DNA of 29,372 nucleotides from Phoronis australis (Eukaryota > Phoronida > Phoronidae). The DNA lies in contig NMRA01001295.1 in the NCBI GenBank assembly GCA_002633005.1, positions 1 to 29,372 of the forward strand. Reading direction: 5' to 3'. The notes beneath the pieces are model-generated. The model was not told where the DNA came from. It searched no databases and was given only the letters and a program-made list of their open reading frames with translations. Below, piece after piece: positions 9,031 to 18,626 of the stretch (positions are counted from its first letter, which is position 1; every line of letters begins with the position of its first letter). A program made the position numbers and the translations under genes.

Positions 9031-9377
9031 CATCGAACGTGAAAATGGAATACTTATATGAGCACGCGCAACAATTGCATGTTCAACAAAGGGTGTTGTA
9101 CCGCAAATTTTCAATAAAAACGACATCTTTAATTCACTAAAATTTGTCTGTCGTTTTCTCCAGTTTGAATGCGTGTAACGTTTGCCTGGTCGGGGTGCTT
9201 TGACTTGGACTTTAAACTCAGTAACCATTGGAGACCTACTTTAGCAGACGATATTTTCACGGTGAAAGCTTAGCATTGATAAGATGTGTAGTAAACTAGA
9301 GTAGTTGCTTAAAATAAAAATATTTTACAGATCACTTTAGGAGAATTAGTTGGTCATTGTTCTCTACAGGTATTGCA
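9031..9377. other. No recognisable gene
   Basis: A 71-codon minus-strand open frame at 9013-9228 has no family motif. Otherwise AT-rich sequence. Confidence 0.45.
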
Positions 9378-9483
9378 ATAGAAGATAATCAAATATTTAG
9401 AGACGGTTCAGGTTAAACGCAGACGTTTCGGCCTGGTCCGCCAGGCCTTTTACGATGAGTGAGAGTTTCCCGCCTTTCGCTGA

Positions 9484-9735
9484 TTAAGTATGTTCCAATA
9501 CACGGGAGGAAAGTGTAAACCTCTGTCCCGGTTCAAGAGAAGGCGCTGTCTGCTGATGTGCATGGAATCTTTTAACTTGCGAGCGTATTTTAAAATTCTG
9601 TTCTTTGGCTAAGATCTTAGATGATTCAAGGGAGATAGAATGTCCAGTCGCCAATATGTGTAATTTCTGGTGTTCTTTGAATCTGGTAAGGAACGGTTTC
9701 TCCAATGAACATTTATGCTCGCAAGTTTAAAGAAT
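9484..9735 (-). pseudogene. GIY-YIG nuclease C-terminal remnant of a Penelope-like element
   Basis: The minus strand reads EKPFLTRFKEHQKLH, then TGHSISLESSKILAKE, then FKIRSQVKRFHAHQQ, then APSLEPGQRF. The spacing EH - TGH - ILxxE - R - K - PSL-x-x-G matches the C-terminal half of the GIY-YIG domain in Penelope-like elements (compare the copy at 3159-3430). The catalytic front half with Y..C and YIG is absent, because an inverted segment replaces it beyond 9735. The frame is open for 73 codons but has no RT attached, so it is a fragment. Confidence 0.7.
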
Positions 9736-9810
9736 CCATAAATATCAGCACTCATAGCCGCCCCTCTTTTGAACGGGGGACAGAGGTCTGCACTTACCTC
9801 CCGTGTTTTC
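9500..9810. repeat. Inverted duplication inside the Penelope-derived element
   Basis: Plus-strand 9500-9605 (acgggaggaaagtg, cctctgtccc, cttgcgagcgt) is similar to the reverse complement of 9715-9810 (acgggaggtaagtg, cctctgtccccc, cttgcgagcat). The plus strand at 9715-9775 therefore encodes a second, opposite GIY-YIG tail (KFKESINISTHSRPSFERG). The two copies face each other across about 110 bp. Confidence 0.6.
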
Positions 9811-10731
9811 GAACATACCTGCTTCCCGTTCAGTAAGGTGGCACTGAATATTTAGGCTGCGGCCGCGGCGAACTTGCACTGCCAAAATATTAAAATTTTG
9901 GGGTAGGCCAAGTTTGGAGGCATTTTGTAGGTGGGCATTGCATGTAGGCTCAGTGAATTTGGTTTGTTTGCATTTGTGAACATGCTGAGAATAAAGCCAC
10001 TCTCTCGGCTGTAGCTGCACTCTTTTTCAAGATGGCGGCCCCCGGTTGCAATTGTGCATTGCTGGGTAGCGACTGAGAAATTGGCTGCGATTTTAGGTAG
10101 CCCTCAAACAAGCCAGAATTGACAAAAAACTATTTAGTTGACAGTCGTTTTGGACCACATTTTCGGAATTTGTAGGAAATTTTCTTTCAGAATCTATTGT
10201 TGGTTTTAGTCGTGCATTGGCAGGGAAGTGGTGTTTTTTTGGGGTGAAAAGTGCCGATTTTGCACTTTTTTGCCCCTAATTTTCTTAGTCCAACTTGGTT
10301 TTCAGTGGGATTGAAAGGATCAAAATACAAGAGAGAATAAAGTTGCTGCACTCTTCTCCATGGCTTTTTATGTGAAATAATTGAAAACATGTCATTCTTT
10401 TCATCCTGTTTTTAACAGAGTGAAGAAAAGGGGACAAATCAAGTGATGTGGGCAGTGATAACTGTTCTGTGCCTCCTAACGCTAGGATCTCGCTAAAAAG
10501 CAAGACTTCACGAGATTACGTGATATGTTGTTGTGTATTTCAAATAAGGACACGTGCCTTAGAAAAGATTTTGCCTAGGTCCTAGCGTAGGTCCTAGTGT
10601 TACTGATCGCACGCCTGTACTTAATCAGCGAAAGGCGGGAAACCCCTCACTTATCGAAAAAGGACTGGCGGACCAGACCAAAATGCCTGTGTCTAACCTG
10701 AACCGTCTCTAAGTAAGTGATTATCTTCTAT

Positions 10732-11958
10732 AACAGATTCACTTTAGTTCTATTTCCGTTTTAACTTTTATTTGGTTTTAAGTAATAACATCATTTTAAC
10801 GAGTTTCTTGAAAGGTCACGATCTTTGAACTCAGGCCTCTGACATAGAAAGTAAATACAAAAGCCGAGGGGAGTCGAGAAAAGTAGATCAATTCATTGCA
10901 ATGTTTTTCGTTCATTATATGGTATAAATAGATTATTACATGTGCTCAGTCGTTGTCCCCCTTATCTAGAGCCCTCGCGAATTTTGCATACCACGAATCT
11001 CGATATAAAAACCTCTGCTACGAACACGTACGTTGTATAACATATACATACATATATACAATATGTGATTATTGCATTTTTGAAAAATGTCCACGAAAGT
11101 TAACAAATGGCTTAACTTGCTGATTGAACTATTCAATCTTTTACAAGTTTAGAACTGTGAGGTTTGCGTGTACTATTATTAGGTGTCTGCAGGTAATTCT
11201 AAGTTGACCAACAGGGAGCAGCAAAAGTAACAACACTCTAAGCTTGAATGCACAATATATAATTACTGTTAGCAATATATAGCACAAGATGAGAACCGAC
11301 AGTCTAAAGATATCACTAAGATATCAACATTTCCTTTCATAACTTCCAGCCCCTGGTTTGTGTTTTAGTCTACTTTTATCATTTTGTCATTTAATAAAAC
11401 AGTTGGCGGGGATACTGCAGAGACCTCATTATGTATGGCGGCAGTCGAATGAGTGCAAAAAATGCATGAGTCAGCTGTAATTCACTGCGGCGGCCCTTTT
11501 AAGAGGTGGTACATGTATATCACCAAACATAAACAATTAACTAAACAATCGAATAAAATTAAGTTTGTAAATAATTAGAGTTGTGTTAAATTAGAGTTAT
11601 TCGTGTTTACGTTTCGCCGGACTGAAGTATTTTGCGCTAAAATCCGTTTGATGGAGGTTCTCACTAAAAGAAAAGGGGAAAATCTATATATAATTGAATG
11701 CACAAATATTGATGAAAAATGATTGAAACGCTATTTGGACTCTTCTTGTGTCATTCTGAGAATAAAAAGATTGCAACGTTCTTAAATTTTAGAATATCAT
11801 GGAGTGTTTTGCTCATTTGTGTCAGTTAAATGCATGCGAGGGAGTTTGTTTACATTACAATAGAAAAGTAGAAAGGAATATTGTGAGTAGGTACGAATGT
11901 CACTTTTATTACGACTGCTTCAAAATATAAGGAGAATGTGTAAAATGTAATTGCAATC

Positions 11959-11959
<1 letters not shown>
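10732..11959. other. No recognisable gene
   Basis: AT-rich sequence with many stops on both strands. Nothing beyond short AT-rich words such as the tatacatacatatat tract near 11043. Confidence 0.5.

Positions 11960-12021
<62 letters not shown>
11960..12021. repeat. (AC)31 microsatellite
   Basis: An uninterrupted AC dinucleotide tract of 62 bp, followed by a GC-rich gtgcgtgcgggcgtgtgg segment. The apparent minus-strand open frame with a Val-Cys run is produced by this repeat. Confidence 0.97.
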
Positions 12022-12023
<2 letters not shown>

Positions 12024-12190
12024 GCGTGCGTGCGGGCGTGTGGCGGTGGGTGACCCCCACCCCGGTTTGCTTAACTCTTGTCGTTGTCTATATGTAACAA
12101 TATGGGTCACGCGGGATATTTTTATGTAAATTACCACTTCGTTTCACGTGCGTTGTGGCCGGCTGGGCGTTGAAGGTTCTGGTTGAGGAG

Positions 12191-12510
12191 ATAGTGAAAT
12201 AAAGTTGTCGTGCCCAAGACTATGGTGTTTTTCTCGCTTATTTCTTACCCGAAATTAAGGATCAGCGAACTCACCACTACATTTGGTAGCAAAGCAACTG
12301 AAGCTTATTGCCAAACAGTTTCCGAAAACCATTGAAAGTTCTATTGTCTTGCGTGGTGTGACGAACAGCGAAGGATTCTGGGACTGAATGCGGTGCATTC
12401 ACCATGACATTGACTGGATCGCTGTAAGTGGTCATTATTGTGACCACAGTTGTCAGTATCGAAAAGTTCTTAGCCTGGGTTTAACATGGCGAGTATTTAC
12501 ACCATCTGTA
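12191..12510 (+). mobile_element. LTR-like repeat fragment, copy 2
   Basis: Same orientation and order as the copy at 2195-2520: gtgaaataaag, actatggtgtttttctcg, tatttcttacccgaaatta, then actacatttggtagcaaagc, then gtttccgaaaacc and catggcgagtatttacacc. The ttggtagca block after acta-ca looks like an LTR end plus a primer-binding site for initiator tRNA-Met. The 61-codon open frame across it has no known domain. It is probably the 5' leader of a degraded Ty3-like element; no gag or pol is attached. Confidence 0.5.
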
Positions 12511-12848
12511 CGTCGTCCTGTTTGCCTATTCTCAGTTGCCTCAACCACCAATAGGGAGCCTCCTGAAACGTGAGATTAGCTTGCAAAAATGATGTCAAAA
12601 GCTTTATTTTAGAGAAAAAAAAACAGGGAGCACTACTAATTACCATTGTCTCAAAGCCATACAGATGATTATTGTTTACTACAAAAATTATGTACATAAA
12701 ATGTGACTGGCGTGTGTGCTTCGTCTAAATGATAGATGGCGTCGCTGTTTGTTAATATGGAAGCTGTGGACGCGACTGCCAGCCGAATCTTCCTTACTCG
12801 TGTTTTTTTATCTTCGTGTCAGAGCCAGTGACACAACAAGGGAGCCAC
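12511..12848. other. No recognisable gene
   Basis: Spacer between the LTR-like fragment and the first TTAA element. Short motif-free open frames only. Confidence 0.45.
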
Positions 12849-13333
12849 TTAAAGCAGAATGCCACACAAAAAACAACCCATTTTTTATCAATTTAGACTG
12901 AGTAGTTCTACTAGATAACGGCACGTTCTGTTGCGTTACCTGATACCTGACGGCACACGGAGGTGTTGAAATTATCCAATGACGTCATTGGTTTCACACG
13001 CAGTCTATTCAGCAGTTCACAACATGGGTTACTGGTGTCAGGTTATAGCTTGAATCCATCGTTTAACACCTATAAATAATCAAACTTCGTTGTAAAACCT
13101 TTAAAAATACAGCGAGTTCTTATAAAAACATGTTGTTTTATTTCGCTTTTCCGGATTTATTGGTATTTGGACGCACCGTAGCCTACAAAGTTCGGCAGGC
13201 CAATTTACCAAGGTCCATAGCAGGAGTTTGGGGTCTGTTCGGAGATAAATTCAAAGTATTCTTCCGTGAAATACAGACATGAGAACCTAGAACTGTGTTG
13301 AGTTCTGAACACACAAATATCTTGTTATCCCGA

Positions 13334-13440
13334 CCAGTGGCTTGGAATTAGATCAGACCCGTCGCGGCTGGATTGACTCGTTATACCCGGAGGCCAGTGG
13401 CTTGGAACCCGATCAGTCCCGTCGCGGCCGCCGGGACTAG
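13334..13440. repeat. 60-bp tandem subrepeat inside copy A
   Basis: ccagtggcttggaa ... gatcag.cccgtcgcggc occurs twice, starting at 13334 and 13394. The same duplication is present in copy B (14979 and 15035) and copy C (17432 and 17492), so it predates their amplification. Each half contains a palindromic GC-rich core. Confidence 0.8.
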
Positions 13441-14119
13441 CACGAACATAAAGCAGCTTGAGTTGGAAACTAACCCTCCAGTCACGAAAAGACTATAATA
13501 GTGAGCCAAAGAAATACTGGGAATTAGCCGCAAAACTTACTCGTCGGAGGCCGCGAAATCGGGTTCCCCTTCCACAGGCCGTCAGGGCAAAGGTTGTACA
13601 GTAACAATGATTTGAATAATGTATTTGTATTTCTGAATAATGATTCTCCTAACATGTGACTATAGATATAAAATCGAGTAATTGCTTCAAACAGCTTTCT
13701 GTCAGGAAACACTGAATTAGCATGCGCTCTCACGGCCTCGATGCCCGGTCAAATACATTTATTGCAGGCATCAAAAGCCGGTAACGCAGTGGTTTATTCA
13801 TTACTGGCTTCTCAACATTTACACTCACGAATACTGCAAAGGCATTAAAAATTGTATCTAATGAGAACGAATTTGTTTCAGTTTTATACAAGCATTGGTT
13901 AGGATGAGAATAATTCATTGTGAAACAGAACGCAGAACACGTCTACATGGGAACTCGCCCGGCGCCAGTCCAGACTTAAATAGTCAAGAGCTCATCCAAC
14001 GAAGACTTCACGGATCGGATCGTTAGGTTTCACAGGCTATCAATTCGAACCGGAATACACTGATCAAGAAATACTAGAGAGGCGCCGTAAACATGCACAG
14101 GCAACGGAACTTATGGATA

Positions 14120-14345
14120 GTTATTTGGTAAGCCGGAATTCGTCACAGAAATCATTGTCGATGAAATGCCGGGCACAGACACGGAGATGTTTCAGGAACT
14201 CATACTTGCTATTAACAGCGTACATTACATTCTGCACTACCACGAGCCACTTACTAAGCTTTTCAGGCTCTCGAAGAAATCGAAAAAACTATATAACCGC
14301 TTTCTTCTCAGCTTAATATTTCGGACAAGCGGGAATGATGCACTG
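14120..14345 (-). pseudogene. THAP zinc-finger segment, copy A, broken
   Basis: In one continuous minus-strand frame: Cys at 14342-14340, x4, Cys at 14327-14325 (QCIIPACPKY), then FFRFLREPEKLSKWL, VMYAVNSKYEFLKHL and VCARHFIDNDF. The third Cys is at 14177-14175 and the His at 14168-14166. Spacing C-x4-C-x49-C-x2-H fits the THAP signature (C-x2-4-C, long spacer, C-x2-H), a DNA-binding fold found in P-element and Kolobok-type transposases and in host regulators. Two in-frame stops (after PKY and before FFRF) and a third after RLTK show it is not functional. Confidence 0.8.
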
Positions 14346-15135
14346 CGATATAGCGGCATTCACTATTCATACGAACCACTGACGTCGCTGCGTCGTTTCT
14401 CACCTTCCTCACAGGTTAACACGACAACTCTCGGCAAGGTGAGGTCGACCGTAAAAGAGGCAATGTGTAAATAGACCGATTAAAGGAGAATGCCACCCAG
14501 AAAAACAACCTATTTTGTATCAATTTAGATCGAGTAGTTCTACTCGATAACGGCACGTTCGGTTGCGTTACCTGACACCTGACGGCAGACGGAGGTGTTG
14601 AAATTATCCAATGACGTCATTGGTTTCACATGCAGTCTGTTTAGCAGCTCACAACACGGGTTACTGGTGTCAAATTATCGCTTGAATTCATTGTATAACA
14701 CCAATAAATCACGAAATTTCGATGTAAAACCCTTAAGAATACACCGAGTTCTTATAAAAACGTGTTGATTTATTTCGCTGTTACAGATTTATTGGTATTT
14801 GGATACACCGTAGCCTACAAAGTTCGGCATGCCAATTTACCAAGGTCCGTAGCAGGAGTTTGGGTCTGTTCGGAGAGAAATTCGAAGTATTCTTCCGTGA
14901 AATACAGAGAAGAGAACCTATGTTGTTTAGACTTGTGATTTTTTGAGGTCTAAACACACAAAACGCTTGTTAACCCGGCCAGTGGCTCGGAACCCGATCA
15001 GGCCCGTCGCGCCGGGACTGACTCGTTATCTTGGCCAGGGGCTCGGAACCCGATCAGGCCCGTCGCGGCAGCCGGGACTGGCACGAACATAAACCAGATT
15101 GAGTTGGAAACTAAACATCCAGTCACAAAAAGTCT

Positions 15136-15306
15136 ATAATAGACGGTGGTGTAGTGGTAAAAGGAGAGGTAAGTAGGAGCCGAAAGCCTACGGTATCACC
15201 TTGAGCACTGAACGTAACTTACGGTGCGTAGGCGCTACGTTCAAATGCTAAAAGGTGGTTGGCTAGGCCTACGTTCGCGTACGCCCCAATTCAACACTGA
15301 TAATAG
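15136..15306 (+). mobile_element. SINE-like insertion with 7-bp target duplication in copy B
   Basis: Copy A is continuous at this point (actataatagtgagcc). In copy B the heptamer ATAATAG occurs twice (15136-15142 and 15300-15306) around 157 bp of extra sequence. The insert begins acggtggtgtagtggtaa; TGGTGTAGTGG at 15147-15157 is a perfect pol III A-box match. gttcaaatg at 15239-15247 is B-box-like but farther away than in a normal tRNA. The insert also holds short hairpins (gtaggagccgaaagcctac). No inverted terminal repeats are seen, so a tRNA-derived SINE is the best reading. Confidence 0.65.
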
Positions 15307-15883
15307 TGAGCCAAAGAAATAATGTGCACGTAATTATTTAAGTGAATTAGCCACGAATCTGAAAATCTACTTACTTGTCGGGGGCTGCGAAGTCGGCTTC
15401 CCCTTCCACAGACCGTCAGGGCAAAGGTTGTACATTAACAATGATTTGAGTAATGTACTTGTATTTCTAAATAAAGATTCCCCTAACATGTGACCATAAC
15501 AAAGAAAATCGAGAAATTGTTTCAAAACAGCTTTCTGTCAGCGAACACTGAAATAGCATGCGCTCACACGGCCTCGGTGCCCGGTCAATTACCTTTATTC
15601 ATTGCCGACATCAAAAGCCGGTAACGCAGTGTTTTATTCATTGATGGCTTCTCAACATTTGCACTCATGAATACTGCATAGGCATTACAAATTGTATATA
15701 ATGAGACAGACTTTGTTTCAGTTTTATATAAGCATTGGTTAGGATGAGAATAATTCGTTTGGCAACTCGCCCGGCACCAATCCCGACTTACATGTATATG
15801 TAGTTACGAGCTTATCCGACGAAGACTTCACGGGTCGGATCGTTAGGTTTCACAGGCTATCGGTTCGAACCGGAATACCCTGA

Positions 15884-16258
15884 TCAAGAAATATTAGAAA
15901 GGCGCCGTGAACATGCACAGACAACGGAACGTTTGGATAGTTCTTTGGTAAGCTGGAATTCTTCAGAGAAATCACTATCGACGAAATGCCGGCCACAGAC
16001 AGGTAGATGTTTCAGGGCCTCATACTTGCTATTAACAGCGTACCTTTCATTCTTTAATACCGCGAGCCACTTCCTAAGCATTTCGGGCTCTCGAGGAAGT
16101 CGAAAAAACGATATACCCGCTTTCTTCGCAGCTTCATAAATCAGACAAGCGGGGAACGATGCACCGCAATATAGCGGCATTAACTCTGCAAACAACCCCC
16201 TGACGTCGCTGCGTCGTTTCTCACCTTCCTCACGGCTTAACGCGACGCCTCTCGGCAA
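15884..16258 (-). pseudogene. THAP-domain segment, copy B, longest open copy
   Basis: The minus strand is open for 124 codons. It includes PACLIYEAAKKAGISFFRLP, REPEMLRKWLAVL, YAVNSKYEALKHL and PVCGRHFVDSDF, the core of a THAP zinc finger (second Cys, FxRxP, KW, C-x2-H, then DF). Compared with copies A and C there is one extra C in the stretch between the first two zinc ligands (cccc for ccc near 16156), so the usual first Cys is out of frame. The N-terminal residues of this open frame are probably not native. It lies at the right end of the element, next to the terminal repeat, as expected for an N-terminal THAP of a right-to-left gene. Downstream transposase exons are not recognised. Confidence 0.72.
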
Positions 16259-16347
16259 GGTGAATTCGACCGTATAAGAGGCGATGTGGATGTAGACCGA
16301 CTAAGACGGTAAAAAGACTAATTATATCGGGTGGCATTCTACTTTAA

Positions 16348-17420
16348 GAGGGTTATGGCTCTGTGTTCAGTGCAAGAAAATCTTCGACTCGGTCAAAACT
16401 CATTGTAATTTTTCGTTCATATCGTAATGTCCCCGCAAGTTGCTACGAATTGTAGTCTCCTGACTCCACGACTGGTCCTGCTCAGTCACATATTTAGCTA
16501 TCCTGGCTACTACAAGCCCATACTCTGCAACTGGCCTCGATTTATGCGGTACTTTACATCATCTCAGATGTTCTGAAGTGTCTTTAGCATGGTTGACTGA
16601 AGAAACAAAGCATTTGTGATCGCACTTGTTTGATGAAAATTCTCTAAACGAGCATAAATGATCTTCTTTCTTCATTTTGTCTTTAAGAACATGATAGCCT
16701 CAAAACCAGTTTTTACAAATAACATTTCCCACAAATTCCAACTTCAAATGGATTTGTTTTCATTGATAGTTGATATGAAAATGTCAAGTAAATGATAATG
16801 AAAGAAAACAAAAGTTTACATGTACAATTTTTCTATATATCCTCAACCTAATGTCAACTGACTCACTAGACAAAAGTCATCGGGTTCAGTTTTGATAATG
16901 ATCGCGTAATACTTCCAGAAAACAACTTGTTTACATTTGAAAGACCATACATTTTATTTTCATAACAATTTAAAGCAGATTTTTTGTTCAAAATGTCGTT
17001 CAATTTGTCTGTGAATTCTGCTCCTCATATCCAAAATCGACAGGTGTCCAAGACAATTTCCACTAAAAGTAAATTGAGGCACAATAATTTTCGTCAGTCA
17101 TCAAGACTTAGTCATTAGCTGTCTGTTCAAAAAAGTTACATAAAACTACAAGGTGCAATATGGCAGTAAGAGGTCACATAAACCACTCGAATTAGCAAGG
17201 AAAAGGGGTCTTTGGATTATCTCCCATGTCTAGCACAAAGAAGTTCAATTTCGGTAAATACCAAACAATATTTACAATATATATTTAGCCACCAAAGTAC
17301 AACTTTCAATCTAGAGTTACTTATTTTCGTTGCCGAAAACATACAATTTTGGGAGATGGCTAATATGACCAATTTCAATCTAGAGGTCATTGAATGCACA
17401 AAATGTGGCATTTACATTTT
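16348..17420. other. Spacer between elements B and C
   Basis: AT-rich, no complete gene. It contains the decayed coding fragment at 16400-16675 listed separately. The rest (16676-17420) shows only short motif-free open frames. Confidence 0.45.
16400..16675 (-). pseudogene. Fragment related to the 24089-26144 gene (Cys/His segment)
   Basis: The minus strand runs from ATG 16675 to TGA 16400 and is open except for one internal TGA. It reads CDHKCFVSSVNHAKDTSEHL, R, stop, CKVPHKS, then VAEYGLVVARIAKYVTEQDQ and LRGHYDMNEKLQ. At 26144-26060 the relative reads CNRGG...CVKDVRSHLRSCKVP. DNA of the two aligns codon by codon, including an AAG before the first Cys that is a splice acceptor in the other copy. 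The stop replaces the Ser codon of HLRSC. I infer a possible zinc-binding C-x3-C...H-x3-C module. No further exons of the family are recognised nearby. Confidence 0.55.
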
Positions 17421-18626
17421 TGTTATCCTGGCCAGTGGCTCGGAGCCCGATCAGGCCCGTTGCGGCCGGCCGGATTGACTCATTATCCCGGCCAGTGGCT
17501 CGGAAACTGTTCAGACATGACGAACATAAACCAGCCAAAGCTCAGTGGAAACTAAAATTCCAGTCAAGAAAATACCATACTAGTGAGCCAAAGTAATGTG
17601 CACATGATTATGTTGGTGAAACTGCAAATCTATTTACTCGTCGGGGGCCGCGAATTCAGGTTCCGCTTTCACCGATAGCAGGCCGTCAGGGCAGAAGTTG
17701 TACATTGACAATCATTCTTTGAGTAATGCAAATGTAAATAAAGATTCCCCTAACACCTGGCCGTGGGATGGAAATCGAGTTGTTTCAAAACAGTTTCTGC
17801 CAGCAAACACTAAATTAGCATGAAGTCACACGGCCTCGGTGTCCCGTCAATTAGTTTTATTGCACCTAAAGCCGGTAACGCAGTGATTTATTCATTGCTG
17901 GCTTCTCAAATCATTAGCACTCACGAACACTCCAAAGGCATTACAAATTGCATCTAATGAGACAGACTTTGTTTCAGTTTTCAATAAGTATTGGTTAGGG
18001 TGAGAATAATTCATTTTGTAACACAACGCTCAGTAAAACGCCAACATGGCAACTCGTAATCCCGACTTAGGACGAGCTGGAGCTCGATCATGAGTCCCGA
18101 CTTCGCAGGTGGATCGTTAAGTTTTACACGCTATCAATTCGAACAGGAATACAGTGATGAAGGAATACTAGAGAGGCGCCGTAAACAAGCTCATACAACG
18201 GAACGTACATGTATGGAGTTATTTGCTAAGCTGGCATTCGTCAGGCACTGTCGACGTCTGCAGGCCACACACACAGAGATGTTTCACGGCCTCATACATG
18301 TACGTGCTATTTACAGCGTACATTTCATTCCTCACTACCATGAGCCACTTCCTAAGCATTTCGGACTGTCGAGGAAGTAAAAAAACGATATACCCGCTTT
18401 CCTCGCAGCTGCTTAGTTCGGACAAGCGAAAACGATGCACCGCAACATAGCGGCATTCACTCTGCATATGAACCACTGACGCCGCTAGCGTCGTTTCTCA
18501 CCTTCCTCACAGGTTAACGCGACACCTCTCTGCAAGGTGAGGTCGACCGTATAAGAGCCGATGTAGATATTGACCGATTAAGTCGGTAAAAAAAGAATAA
18601 TTAAATCGGGTGGCATTCTCCTTTAA
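17421..18626 (-). mobile_element. TTAA-ended THAP-encoding DNA element, copy C (left end missing)
   Basis: Homology to copies A and B begins abruptly at about 17421, just before the ccagtggct subrepeat, and runs to a right end GGGTGGCATTCTCCTTTAA (18608-18626). That end is the perfect 19-bp reverse complement of the left end of copy B. The first roughly 500 bp of the element are absent. It contains the same order of blocks, including aaagccggtaacgcagtg and a THAP segment. Confidence 0.85.
18215..18440 (-). pseudogene. THAP segment, copy C, broken
   Basis: The minus strand shows C-x4-C (CIVFACPN) followed by a stop. After a one-base slip in a T run near 18370 it continues LPRQSEMLRKWLMVV, NEMYAVNST and VKHLCVCG. 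The region that carries C-x2-H in copies A and B is altered (VCGLQTSTVPDE), so the last zinc ligand is lost. It is a decayed version of the same THAP domain. Confidence 0.68.

Larger units (their letters stand above)
9378..10731. mobile_element. Element bounded by about 113-bp inverted repeats derived from Penelope-like 3' ends
   Basis: The arm at 9378-9490 (atagaagataatca ... cgctgattaagta) and the arm at 10618-10731 (tacttaatcagcg ... tgattatcttctat) are imperfect reverse complements over their whole length. They share agacggttcaggtta, ggtccgcca and tttcccgcctttcgctgatt. The left arm lies directly downstream, on the minus strand, of a GIY-YIG coding remnant, so the repeat is likely the 3' untranslated end of a Penelope-like element, present twice in opposite orientation. 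The interior 9810-10617 has no recognisable coding sequence. It may be one inverted-repeat element or two independent insertions. Confidence 0.65.
12849..14483 (-). mobile_element. TTAA-ended THAP-encoding DNA element, copy A (right end missing)
   Basis: It starts with TTAAAGCAGAATGCCACAC (12849-12867), which matches the 19-bp terminal repeat of copies B and C with two mismatches. It is collinear with copy B through shared blocks: ccaatgacgtcattgg, gtagcctacaaagttcggca, the ccagtggct subrepeat, caaaggttgtaca, aaaagccggtaacgcagtg, ggttaggatgagaataatt and a THAP-coding segment. Copy A ends at gaccgaTTAA, about 50 bp short of the expected terminus, exactly where copy B begins. Strand is given as that of the THAP coding segment. 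TTAA ends plus a THAP domain suggest the Kolobok superfamily, but no catalytic DDE domain is seen. Confidence 0.85.
14480..16347 (-). mobile_element. TTAA-ended THAP-encoding DNA element, copy B (both ends present)
   Basis: The left end TTAAAGGAGAATGCCACCC (14480-14498) and the right end GGGTGGCATTCTACTTTAA (16329-16347) are reverse complements with one mismatch. TTAA at each border may be the target duplication. The body is collinear with copy A and contains a 164-bp SINE-like insertion at 15143-15306. A THAP segment is encoded on the minus strand near the right end, so transcription would run right to left. No DDE transposase core is seen, so the element is non-autonomous or internally deleted. 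Confidence 0.88.

Noticed and set aside
11850-12137. 95-codon minus-strand frame with a Val-Cys run
   Set aside because: Created by the AC microsatellite.
14113-14474. Plus-strand open frames over THAP segments (also at 15933-16139 and 18090-18450)
   Set aside because: They are antisense to the THAP coding segments, which carry the recognisable zinc-ligand pattern on the minus strand.
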